In this document: piece by piece, positions 1 through 6,151 of the stretch | Layout: each line of letters opens with the position of its first letter | Numbering within the stretch: position 1 is the first letter of the stretch | Source: an uncultured Chloroflexota bacterium | GTDB lineage: Bacteria; Chloroflexota; Anaerolineae; Anaerolineales; Anaerolineaceae | Direction: 5' to 3' | Assembly: GCA_902795255.1 (NCBI GenBank) | Contig: CADBKS010000177.1 | Span: 1 to 11,212, forward strand | DNA: 11,212 nt | Notes under the pieces: model-generated | Told to the model about the DNA's origin: nothing | The model's input: the letters and a program-made list of their open reading frames with translations, nothing else | The model's database searches: none | Program-made: the position numbers and the translations under genes

Positions 1-35
1 CGATAGCCATGTGCACAGCAAAGCGTTCACAGACA

Positions 36-130
36 TGCGCTTACAAGCGCACGCGGGTACCAGCGCCTTACAGGCGCAGAGCAAACCACCGGCTCAGCCA
101 GTGGTCCTGATTGCGCTTTTTGTGCGAATC
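36..130. repeat. Cluster of four consecutive inverted repeats in a gene-free stretch
   Basis: Positions 1-224 hold no gene I can support. Four hairpin-forming sequences lie head to tail. At 36-51, TGCGCT and AGCGCA flank TACA. At 63-77, GCGCCT and AGGCGC flank TAC. At 85-105, ACCAC/GTGGT enclose an inner GGC/GCC stem with one mismatch. At 109-130, GATT/AATC continues through a one-base bulge into a GCGC/GTGC stem around TTTTT. The first two share stem core and loop sequence, so they may be diverged copies of one unit. None has a run of T directly after the stem, so they are not standard terminators. They may be the 3' end of a structured RNA or repetitive intergenic sequence. Confidence 0.45.
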
Positions 131-166
131 TGCCGGAAAATCTTTCCGAAATGTATGTAGAATAAA

Positions 167-174
167 TATATAAA
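167..174 (+). promoter_or_regulatory. Possible -10 region of the secreted-protein gene
   Basis: An AT-rich run contains overlapping TATATA (167-172) and TATAAA (169-174) about 50 bases before the ATG at 225. No convincing -35 hexamer is visible at the right spacing. This is a weak call based on position and composition. Confidence 0.25.
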
Positions 175-224
175 CAATAAAATCATTTCGAAGGTATCGT
201 TTCCGGTATGCACAGGAGGAGCCC

Positions 225-1040
225 ATGAAAAAAACGAAAAATACGGTTTTGCTGCTGGTAACGCTGTCTTTCTTCCTCTTCTGCAGTGCACTCAGCGTTG
301 CTGCAGATACCGGCCCGGACAGCAGCGGGGCGGTGCGGGGAATCGAGGCAAAAATCACCGGTACGTTTTTTGAACTGAATGATGCAGATGAACGTGTTAT
401 CAGCACCACAGACTGCGAATTCGTAAATCACAATAAAAAAACGCTTCAGCGGATCGATTACGTCTTGTATTTCTGGAACGAAAAAGGCGGACTGATCTAT
501 AAGAAAGCGTGTACTTTTGATGCAGCAGAAATGCCGGTCGGTTATGAGGAAACAGCAGACGACACTCAGACCGTGGCATTTGATTCGCCCTCTGAACCGG
601 CCTTTACATCGGTGGAAGTCCTGAGTGTCTTTACGGATGCAGAGAGCGCTGCCGAAAGGGTCCCTGAACAGGGGGATTATTTATATCTTTCGATGAATGA
701 TCCCTCTCTGGAGACTATCGCTGAATATCCTCCGGAGATCATCCGCGTATGGCTGGATGTATCCGGCAGCCGGCGGGAGGCGGACATCACTTATCCGCTG
801 ATGATCCAAAGAGCCGTACAGGATTTCATGAAAATTCGTGTAGGAGAAGAAATCAATGAGATCATAACGGACAATTACAACGGTTTCAGCCTGATTTTTG
901 CCGATGGGCATGAGGCTGTTTTTGATCTGAACGGCTGGAACCTGGAATACAGGATCGGTGATGAACTTCATATCTTTGAGCTGGAAGAGTTTGATGATTT
1001 CCATTGGATCCTTGTGAGTGCTGTGCATCCGCTTGAATAA
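225..1040 (+). CDS. Secreted protein of unknown function (271 aa)
   Basis: The start is supported by AGGAGG at 214-219, five bases before the ATG. Residues 1-27 form a classical signal peptide: KKTK, then a hydrophobic core, then a Val-Ala-Ala cleavage motif before Asp28. There is no lipobox and no further membrane segment, so the product is probably exported and free. I do not recognise the family with certainty. Residues about 41-100 look like a beta-sandwich: a segment reading CEFVNHNKKTLQRIDYVLYF followed by WNEKGGLIY resembles the strand pattern of FxLYD or DUF5780-type domains. The C-terminal part (about 185-271) has a second alpha/beta-looking region ending in aromatic, acidic residues. 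The gene stands alone, ends at a strong terminator and converges with the amidase operon. Function unknown. Confidence 0.8.
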   Translation: MKKTKNTVLLLVTLSFFLFCSALSVAADTGPDSSGAVRGIEAKITGTFFELNDADERVISTTDCEFVNHNKKTLQRIDYVLYFWNEKGGLIYKKACTFDAAEMPVGYEETADDTQTVAFDSPSEPAFTSVEVLSVFTDAESAAERVPEQGDYLYLSMNDPSLETIAEYPPEIIRVWLDVSGSRREADITYPLMIQRAVQDFMKIRVGEEINEIITDNYNGFSLIFADGHEAVFDLNGWNLEYRIGDELHIFELEEFDDFHWILVSAVHPLE

Positions 1041-1082
1041 ACAAATCGGAAATCAGCGAAATCATGTATGAGGATCAATATA

Positions 1083-1116
1083 AAAAACCGGGAGCGTGGA
1101 AATGCTCCCGGTTTTT
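1083..1116. terminator. Bidirectional rho-independent terminator
   Basis: A stem CCGGGAGC/GCTCCCGG (1088-1095 with 1104-1111) and an 8-base loop are flanked by five A before and five T after, so a U-tract follows the hairpin on either strand. It sits between the stop of the + strand secreted-protein gene (1040) and the stop of the - strand acidic-protein gene (1136), and can end both convergent transcripts. Confidence 0.9.
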
Positions 1117-1135
1117 CGTATATACAGCTATCGGA

Positions 1136-1561
1136 CTACTCGTCATCCGACTGTTCCGGTGCTGTCGGCATATTAACGCTGACGATATTCCCGTGGATAT
1201 CGATATTGACTTTAAAGCCCGCCATACCGAGATACTCGGAAAGTCCCGGAGGCGGGGCCTGGCGGAACATGGCATCGATCTCCTTATCAATGTTTTTCAG
1301 CTGGCTTTTGAACATCGCCATTGAAAACAGATCGGTTTTTCCGGTCATACTTGCCGCGGCGTTCGCGAGATATTCCTCATTTCCGCTGATCTGGTCAGTG
1401 AAAAGGCGGACGATCTTTTCATCTACTTCCCGGGTGTCAATGTGGCGTTTGAATCCGTCATCATCCACAACATAAAAGCTTTCGCCTCCTACCACGGCGG
1501 TTTTGATCAGTTCATTATGTTCGTCGTAAATCAGTCCTTCAAAAAATGCCTGTTTTGCCAT
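1136..1561 (-). CDS. Small acidic conserved protein, possibly Chloroflexota-specific (141 aa)
   Basis: This is the second gene of the amidase operon. Its ribosome binding site (CAGGAG, eight bases before the ATG) overlaps the stop region of the upstream amidase gene, with only 15 bases between the two, so expression is probably coupled. There is no signal peptide or membrane segment, so the product is probably cytoplasmic. The N-terminal half has a short beta-rich core containing YVVDDDGFKRHID, then a helical middle that includes a Met-rich segment (FSMAMFKSQ). After a Pro-Pro-Pro-Gly break come two strands containing VNIDIHGNIVSVNMP. From memory, proteins with this VVDDDGF-RH core occur as unnamed conserved proteins in Chloroflexota genomes. 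I know of no assigned function and infer none. Confidence 0.8.
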   Translation of the reverse strand: MAKQAFFEGLIYDEHNELIKTAVVGGESFYVVDDDGFKRHIDTREVDEKIVRLFTDQISGNEEYLANAAASMTGKTDLFSMAMFKSQLKNIDKEIDAMFRQAPPPGLSEYLGMAGFKVNIDIHGNIVSVNMPTAPEQSDDE

Positions 1562-1576
1562 AATAAAAACTCCTGT

Positions 1577-2389
1577 TCACAGATCCTCAGCCATTGCTTC
1601 CGAAAGGGGCATCATATATATTTTCTGCGTGGAAGAAGTGACTGTAGTGACGGGCCTGGCCTTGTAGATATTTCCGACCGTATCATTTTCCACATAACAG
1701 ATGATCCCGTCCGCAATACCCTTCGCGAGGTTTTCTGTCCTTTCGGAGATCGTGCGGTAATCATTCCCGAGATATCCGGCATCGATCACTGAAATTGTCG
1801 TGTAGTCATTGACGTTTTCAAAGGCATACAGATTTTCCTGGTCAGTTGAATAATTTTCCCCGAGATAGTCCAGGCCGGAGTTCTGGGAATAGTGATAAGT
1901 CAGACAGTCATTCAAGCGTTTGCTTTCACTGGGATATTTATTCTGACCGCCGGTAGTGATATAGAAACCGGAACGGTTGGCATCGGATGTATCGCAGCCT
2001 GATGTATGGATCGAAACCAGTGCGAGCCCGGTATAGTCGGAAAGTGAGGGATCAAACTCGTGCATAAAGTCAACGCTGTAGCCCTTGTTTTCAAGATAAT
2101 CCCGGACCATGACCGCGAGACGCAGATTGACGTCATTTTCCTTTACAAAGTTGAATTCGGCTCCGCATTGATAACCGGTGTCAAAACCGTAATGTCCCGG
2201 AACGATCCCGATGATCTTTTTCGGCCCGGTCTGCGGCCCGCCTGGATTGTCGGTATCACGGTTCCCGGTGGAGGGCAGTGTCTGGTCAATGTATTCGGCT
2301 CCGGGAGAGAATGTGATCAGAAGCGTTGAGGTGAACAGCGCGGTTATCAGGATGGTGAAAAGTGCTTTGAAAAATGAGTATTTTTTCAT
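1577..2389 (-). CDS. Membrane-anchored N-acetylmuramoyl-L-alanine amidase, Amidase_3 type (270 aa)
   Basis: Likely a zinc-dependent peptidoglycan hydrolase cutting the bond between N-acetylmuramic acid and L-alanine, acting outside the membrane. Residues about 7-27 form an uncleaved anchor or signal segment, then a polar Pro/Gly linker leads to the catalytic domain (about 58-235). Family zinc ligands are visible: His66 in VPGHYGFD, Glu84 in KENDVNL and His128 in SIHTSG. The C-terminal catalytic Glu expected in the PxxLVExGFxSN-type motif is instead Asp203, in SVIDAGYLGN (codon GAT on the - strand, 1783-1781). The enzyme may therefore be slow, altered in specificity, or non-catalytic. Residues 235-270 are a tail with no recognised domain. 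The Shine-Dalgarno is weak. It is first gene of a two-gene operon. The fold call is solid; activity is uncertain. Confidence 0.88.
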   Translation of the reverse strand: MKKYSFFKALFTILITALFTSTLLITFSPGAEYIDQTLPSTGNRDTDNPGGPQTGPKKIIGIVPGHYGFDTGYQCGAEFNFVKENDVNLRLAVMVRDYLENKGYSVDFMHEFDPSLSDYTGLALVSIHTSGCDTSDANRSGFYITTGGQNKYPSESKRLNDCLTYHYSQNSGLDYLGENYSTDQENLYAFENVNDYTTISVIDAGYLGNDYRTISERTENLAKGIADGIICYVENDTVGNIYKARPVTTVTSSTQKIYMMPLSEAMAEDL

Positions 2390-2481
2390 TTATGATCCAG
2401 TAAAGCCCGTCAAATAAATATTAAAATATATATTATGCTATCATATTATAAAAAAAATAACAATTAGAAGATTATTAGAAA
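2390..2481. promoter_or_regulatory. AT-rich divergent promoter region
   Basis: This 92-base gap separates the divergent amidase operon (-) and the polytopic membrane protein gene (+). It is very AT-rich from about 2412 on. On the - strand a consensus TATAAT lies at 2450-2445, about 55 bases before the amidase ATG. On the + strand TATTAT occurs at 2431-2436 and 2444-2449, 33-45 bases before the ATG at 2482. No clear -35 elements are seen, and in DNA this AT-rich such matches arise easily, so the individual boxes are weak. Confidence 0.4.
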
Positions 2482-4086
2482 ATGAGGCGTGTAAGTTTGA
2501 ACATGCGTGGACCTGATGATAAAAAAACGGAGCGGATCTGCATCGCGGCTGGATGTCTGGCTGCCGTAATTTTTGTGCTTGCGGTTTTTTCGGCCGGAAA
2601 TATCGATCCGCTCAATACGGAATGGGTCATCAACGGCGGAGGGGATAACTTTCAGCATTATATCGGCTGGCGTTTCTTTCGGGAAAGCCGCTGGACACGT
2701 TATCTTCTCTTCATGCGGGACCTGAACTATCCTGTCGGTACTTCCGTGATCGTAACGGATTCCAACCCGCTGTTTTGCCTGATCTTCAAACTGTTCAGAA
2801 ATTTTCTGCCGGAAACTTTTCAGTTCAACGGAATCTGGATCCTTTTTTCGTATATCATGATTGCATATTTTGCCGGAAAGATCGGTTGGAGGCTGAGCGG
2901 GGACCTGTGGGTTTCGCTTATCATCACACTGTTGTGTATCCTGAATCCGGTGATCCTGCAGCGCGCCCTGATCCATGATACGCTGACGGCCCACTGGCTG
3001 ATCCTGGCAGCGGTATACCTGTTCCTGGATGCCCGAAACCGGCTGAATCCCGCGGGATGGTTCGTTCTGATCTGGACCGCGATGCTGGTGCACATTTATT
3101 TTGTTCCGATGATCGGTTTTATTTTCTGTCTGCAGCTCATCCGGATGTTTATCATGCGGGTTCCTCTGAAAAGGACCGGCATCACGGTGCTTTCTGCCGC
3201 GGCCGCGCTGCTTACAGGGTATTTCGGTATGGGGTATGCTCATATTCTGCCTCAGTCGGACAGCTATGGGGAGCTCTCAATGAATCTGAATGCCTTTTTC
3301 AATCCGGACGGTGTTTCAGCGATCCTGCGGTCAAGGCCCACGATGCCCCTGCAGTACGAAGGATTCAATTACTGGGGGCTGGGCCTGATCCTTCTTTTCG
3401 CGGCGGGGATCGCTGCCGGCAGACGGACTTATTTCCAAAAGATCCTGCCTTACTTCCTGCCTTCGGTGCTCCTGGTTCTGCTGGCCGTGTCCAATCATGC
3501 TTACTTTGATACCGGATCGGTGTGGCGTATTGAGATCCCTGCGTCCGTTCATTCGCTGCTTTCGGTTTTCCGTTCTTCAGGCCGGCTCGCCTGGCCGCTG
3601 TATTATCTGGTCCTCTTTGCTTCCGTTTATGCGCTTGGGAAAAGCCGGCTCTCCGGCAAAGCCGTCTGCTGCATCATGGCAGTCTGTTTGATGGTTCAGG
3701 CCTGTGATCTCGGACAATACTGTGTGGAAGCAGCAGAAAGGTTCCGGGCTCCGGCCAACCGGATCGCCGGGCTTCCGGCCGGGCTGGAAACACTGATCCC
3801 GGACGGGACCGCTCATCTTTTTGTATCGGATGTCGGCGGAAGAAATGCCGACGCGCTTGCGCTCTTTGCTGCGGACCGTCACATGACCTATAACCGCATG
3901 GCGAATGCCCGGTCCATACGGAAGGTATTTGGCGGTGATATGGTCGAAATGGATAAACTGACCTGTGCCGGCCTGGAACCGGATTCCGTCTATATCTGGT
4001 TTACGGAAGATGTTCCGGACGAACTGTACAGCTGTGGGGATGTTGCGGCGCTGAATGGCTGGACAGTGATCAGGAGCGGAAAATAG
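2482..4086 (+). CDS. Polytopic membrane protein, DUF6311-like / GT-C glycosyltransferase-like (534 aa)
   Basis: An integral membrane protein with about ten hydrophobic segments in residues 18-410 and a soluble C-terminal domain (about 420-534). An extracytoplasmic-type loop after the first membrane helix carries GGGDNFQHYIGWRFFR (52-67), then LNYPVGTSVIVTDSNP (81-96) and FQFNGIWILF (113-122). These match my memory of DUF6311 proteins: an aspartate in a GD-x2-QH motif, the YP-G-S-TDS motif, and FQYFG. FRSSGRLAWPLYY (363-375) is also typical of polytopic membrane proteins of this kind. The family is thought to be GT-C-like, but its substrate is not known to me; a role in cell-surface glycan assembly is inference. 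The ATG at 2482 has only a weak purine-rich upstream site; Met8 (2503) has no better one. The gene is single and ends before a strong terminator. Confidence 0.75.
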   Translation: MRRVSLNMRGPDDKKTERICIAAGCLAAVIFVLAVFSAGNIDPLNTEWVINGGGDNFQHYIGWRFFRESRWTRYLLFMRDLNYPVGTSVIVTDSNPLFCLIFKLFRNFLPETFQFNGIWILFSYIMIAYFAGKIGWRLSGDLWVSLIITLLCILNPVILQRALIHDTLTAHWLILAAVYLFLDARNRLNPAGWFVLIWTAMLVHIYFVPMIGFIFCLQLIRMFIMRVPLKRTGITVLSAAAALLTGYFGMGYAHILPQSDSYGELSMNLNAFFNPDGVSAILRSRPTMPLQYEGFNYWGLGLILLFAAGIAAGRRTYFQKILPYFLPSVLLVLLAVSNHAYFDTGSVWRIEIPASVHSLLSVFRSSGRLAWPLYYLVLFASVYALGKSRLSGKAVCCIMAVCLMVQACDLGQYCVEAAERFRAPANRIAGLPAGLETLIPDGTAHLFVSDVGGRNADALALFAADRHMTYNRMANARSIRKVFGGDMVEMDKLTCAGLEPDSVYIWFTEDVPDELYSCGDVAALNGWTVIRSGK

Positions 4087-4162
4087 CAGTGTAGAGCGGC
4101 AGACAGCAGCGTTTGTTGGAACATTAACTGCCGATTGGAATGTATGGCAGGTCTATGACGGA

Positions 4163-4203
4163 GACAAAAAACATCCCGCGGTTTCCGCGGGATGTTTTTT
4201 GTC
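4163..4203. terminator. Perfect-palindrome bidirectional terminator
   Basis: A 19-base arm (4163-4181) is perfectly complementary to 4185-4203 around a TTT loop. The GC core CATCCCGCGG is bounded by A6 on one side and T6 on the other, giving a rho-independent terminator in both directions. It lies between the convergent membrane-protein genes ending at 4086 (+) and 4226 (-). The rest of 4087-4225 shows nothing else. Confidence 0.93.
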
Positions 4204-4225
4204 TGTTCAGTACTGCGCGTTCTTT

Positions 4226-5290
4226 TTATTCAAAAGAGGGCAGGTCTTTATCGTTGTTGTCCGTGTCGGATTTGGCTTCACCGTCAAGGATATCGGTGAT
4301 ATTTTCCTGAACCTGTTCGGCAGTTTCCGTCACTGTTTCGGCAGCGTCTTCAGCCTTTTCCTGCACCGTTTCGGCGGCTTCGGCAAGATCTTCTTTTGCA
4401 TCTTCGACCACATCGGCAGCGGCTTCAACAGTGTCTTCAGCCTTTTCCTGTACCGTTTCGGCGGCTTCGGCAAGATCTTCCTTTACATCATCGATCACAT
4501 CGGCAGCGGCTTCTTCGGCTGACGCAGCGGTTTCGGCTGCGGTTTCACGGACATCGTTTTCAATATCCTGAACCATTCTGAAAGGCGCTTCTTCAACGAC
4601 ATCGTCTGCTTTCGGCTCATTCACGGAACCGCGGACGCTGTCCTTTTTGCCGGGATAAGATCTCAGGTTGTTCCAGAGCTGGCCGATGAGGTGTGCGTCG
4701 ACTGCCATGCCGTAAGGAACGGTGAAGATGATGCCGATGCAGATGATCAGCCCGGCGGACTGGATCAGTCCGGTAACGATGGACAGCAGTTCAACGATGA
4801 CAAAGACCGAAAGGTTGTTCTTGATGCAGTTGAAAGCATCCGAGAAATCGAGGCAGGCCTTGATCTGGTCGGTTTCGGCAATTCTGATGATCCCGTAAGT
4901 ACCGAGCATTCCGATGGCGAAGTTAAGGACAACGCCGAGGATCCCGCCGACACAGCCCATCCCTGCGAAGAAGACCGTGAAGAAGTCCGCATCCGCATTG
5001 TTCGCGCCCGCGGTAATGAGCTGCATGATGCCGGAGAGGATCAGGACCGGGATGGAGTAGATCAGACCGACGACGACAACTTTCAGACCCAGGGTCAGAA
5101 AATAAGAGAAGTGGGTGGCGGGCAGGATATCTTCCCGTCCGGCCTTGACACGGCGGACGATTTCGACCATCCAGCCGAGCAGATAGATCTGCCCGATGAC
5201 CGGGATCAAAGCAATCAAACCGGCGATAAGAATTTTCGAGATCCAATTTTTATCGTCAAATACTGCGGTAAAAGCACGTGAATAATTCAT
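4226..5290 (-). CDS. DUF4013-like membrane protein with LEA-like repetitive tail (354 aa)
   Basis: Residues 1-210 resemble DUF4013. There is a short amphipathic start (YSRAFTAVFDDKNWISK), a helix LIALIPVIGQIYLLGW with the family-typical Pro-Ile/Val-x-Gly break, then further hydrophobic segments at about 66-92, 104-135, 160-175 and 178-195. Residues 215-354 are a soluble, acidic, Ala/Glu/Asp-rich tail with no Cys and no aromatic residue until the last few positions. The tail contains a duplicated 29-residue unit (259-287 and 288-316) and 11-residue periods such as AAETVQEKAED followed by AAETVTETAEQ, reminiscent of LEA group 3 or apolipoprotein-type amphipathic helices. AAAGGAG lies six bases before the ATG. 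The tail may bind a membrane surface or be an extended helix; DUF4013 itself has no known role. Confidence 0.78.
   Translation of the reverse strand: MNYSRAFTAVFDDKNWISKILIAGLIALIPVIGQIYLLGWMVEIVRRVKAGREDILPATHFSYFLTLGLKVVVVGLIYSIPVLILSGIMQLITAGANNADADFFTVFFAGMGCVGGILGVVLNFAIGMLGTYGIIRIAETDQIKACLDFSDAFNCIKNNLSVFVIVELLSIVTGLIQSAGLIICIGIIFTVPYGMAVDAHLIGQLWNNLRSYPGKKDSVRGSVNEPKADDVVEEAPFRMVQDIENDVRETAAETAASAEEAAADVIDDVKEDLAEAAETVQEKAEDTVEAAADVVEDAKEDLAEAAETVQEKAEDAAETVTETAEQVQENITDILDGEAKSDTDNNDKDLPSFE
4348..4521 (-). repeat. Two direct copies of an 87-bp in-frame repeat
   Basis: The copies are 4348-4434 and 4435-4521, immediately adjacent. They start with the same CTTCAGCCTTTTCCTG string and are nearly identical for about 75 bases, with scattered mismatches, some silent. 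Each unit encodes 29 residues of the Ala/Glu-rich tail. The identity at DNA level, not just protein level, points to a fairly recent tandem duplication. Confidence 0.85.
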
Positions 5291-5330
5291 AGTTCACTCC
5301 TTTCAGTTATCAATGTTTCCTGTTGATTTA

Positions 5331-5360
5331 ATAATACCTGATTAACGGTCATCCCGTCAT
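5331..5360 (-). promoter_or_regulatory. Possible promoter of the DUF4013-like gene
   Basis: On the - strand ATGACG (5360-5355) lies 18 bases before TATTAT (5336-5331), about 40 bases before the ATG at 5290. Together with the 89-base gap from the upstream gene's stop, this suggests separate transcription, although read-through from the two c-di-AMP receptor genes is possible because no terminator is seen between them. Confidence 0.35.
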
Positions 5361-5379
5361 TAGAATCAGATTAAAACGA

Positions 5380-5640
5380 TTAGAAATGTATAAATTTATC
5401 GACCTTGATGACAAACAGAACACCTTTCCATTTGTTGGCGGACTTTTCAACGGTCTGTTTGATCAGACCGACGGCTTCCTCAAGCTGTTCATCTTCGACG
5501 CCGACGAGCAGTGTGGCATTGCCTTTTCTGAGAAATCCGCCGGTGGAGGCGATCTGTGTGACCCGGAATTTCCGTTCGGTCAGAGCCAGCGACACACTGT
5601 CGCAATCGCTGTCCGGAATGATGGTAATGATCAGTTTCAT
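5380..5640 (-). CDS. PII-like cyclic-di-AMP receptor, short-loop form (86 aa)
   Basis: Belongs to the DUF970/PstA(DarA) family of small cytoplasmic PII-like trimers that bind the second messenger c-di-AMP. It aligns without gaps to the N-terminal part of Staphylococcus aureus PstA as I remember it: FRVTQIASTGGFLRKGNATL (25-44) corresponds to that family's FRATKLATTGGFLRAGNTTF. Residues I recall as nucleotide contacts are kept: Arg26, Thr28, Gly35-Phe36-Leu37 and Asn41. It is unusually short: the large loop present between helix 2 and the last strand in usual ~109-residue members is missing, so TVEKSANKW runs almost straight into the final strand GVLFVIKVDKF. AAGGAG stands eight bases before the ATG. 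It is the second gene of the pair, 12 bases after its paralogue. Partner proteins are unknown. Confidence 0.9.
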   Translation of the reverse strand: MKLIITIIPDSDCDSVSLALTERKFRVTQIASTGGFLRKGNATLLVGVEDEQLEEAVGLIKQTVEKSANKWKGVLFVIKVDKFIHF

Positions 5641-5652
5641 AAGATGGCTCCT

Positions 5653-5991
5653 TTACAGTTTGATGATGTCTTCTGCAGTGACGCCGAAGATCGCTGCACC
5701 GCCGACCGCGATCTGTGTCGGGGTCGGGATCGCGAGCTGCGCGTTTTCAATGGGAACTGCGATAAATTCAATTCGCTGCGAACAGGAATTTTTCAGGACA
5801 GTGATGATCTCATCATTTTTCCCAAAAGGGGAATCGATGATCAGTGTAATATTTTTCCGCCCCAGGAAACCGCCTACACTGGGCAATTGATAGGAATCAA
5901 TGCCCATGCTTTTCAGGGCTTGTTCCGCGATATCGGCATCCTGCGCCTGGACGATCGCGAAAAGAAGGTTGCTTTCATTTGTTGCTTCCAT
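5653..5991 (-). CDS. PII-like cyclic-di-AMP receptor paralogue with altered binding motif (112 aa)
   Basis: Same DUF970/PstA(DarA) family as the next gene and first in the two-gene unit. It has about the usual family length and keeps the long loop: SCSQRIEFIAVPIENAQL is followed by IPTPTQIAVGGAAIFGV, which matches the family's IPYPVEVEVGGATVFV. The nucleotide-binding part is changed. The position of the family's Arg-x-Thr is Asp32-Ser-Tyr34, and the sequence after Gly-Gly-Phe-Leu (40-43) is Gly-Arg-Lys-Asn rather than Arg-x-Gly-Asn; Asn47 is kept. GGAGGG lies four bases before the ATG. It may bind c-di-AMP poorly, bind another ligand, or act only in a mixed oligomer with its neighbour; these are inferences. 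Confidence 0.85.
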   Translation of the reverse strand: MEATNESNLLFAIVQAQDADIAEQALKSMGIDSYQLPSVGGFLGRKNITLIIDSPFGKNDEIITVLKNSCSQRIEFIAVPIENAQLAIPTPTQIAVGGAAIFGVTAEDIIKL

Positions 5992-6023
5992 ATGGCCCTC
6001 CGTGTAAAATCTTTAACTAATAT

Positions 6024-6029
6024 ATTATA
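6024..6029 (-). promoter_or_regulatory. -10 box of the c-di-AMP receptor pair
   Basis: A consensus TATAAT on the - strand lies 32 bases before the ATG at 5991, leaving room for a short leader with the GGAGGG site. A clear -35 hexamer is not evident 16-18 bases upstream. Confidence 0.5.
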
Positions 6030-6114
6030 ACAAATTTTTCCGGGGATTTATTCGGATGCCCTGTGACGATAAGATCATTTATTACCACCGGATCGGACTG
6101 CACGGAAAATCGCA

Positions 6115-6120
6115 TATAAT
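6115..6120 (+). promoter_or_regulatory. -10 box of the phosphorylase-like gene cluster
   Basis: A consensus TATAAT lies 31 bases before the ATG at 6152, nearly the same spacing as the divergent box on the other strand. No good -35 is seen. The leader carries the ribosome binding site GGAGGA at 6140-6145. Confidence 0.5.
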
Positions 6121-6151
6121 AAATAAAATCAAAAGGGCTGGAGGATGAAGA

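Noticed and set aside
2..160. An open frame on the + strand from the left edge to a TAG at 158-160, possible tail of an upstream gene
   Set aside because: Only about 50 codons, odd composition, crosses all the inverted repeats and shows no recognisable motif; too little to call a gene.
2408..2413. TTGACG on the - strand as a -35 box for the amidase
   Set aside because: A -10 at standard spacing would overlap the start codon of the gene, and no suitable hexamer is there.
2464..3243. Long antisense open frame (259 codons) opposite the DUF6311-like gene
   Set aside because: Its product is rich in Gln, Arg, His and Pro with no domain, as expected from the reverse of a membrane-protein gene; the + frame has clear family motifs.
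4691..5281. Asp-rich open frame (196 codons) on the + strand
   Set aside because: Reverse shadow of the DUF4013-like gene; composition is an artefact of reading hydrophobic codons backwards.
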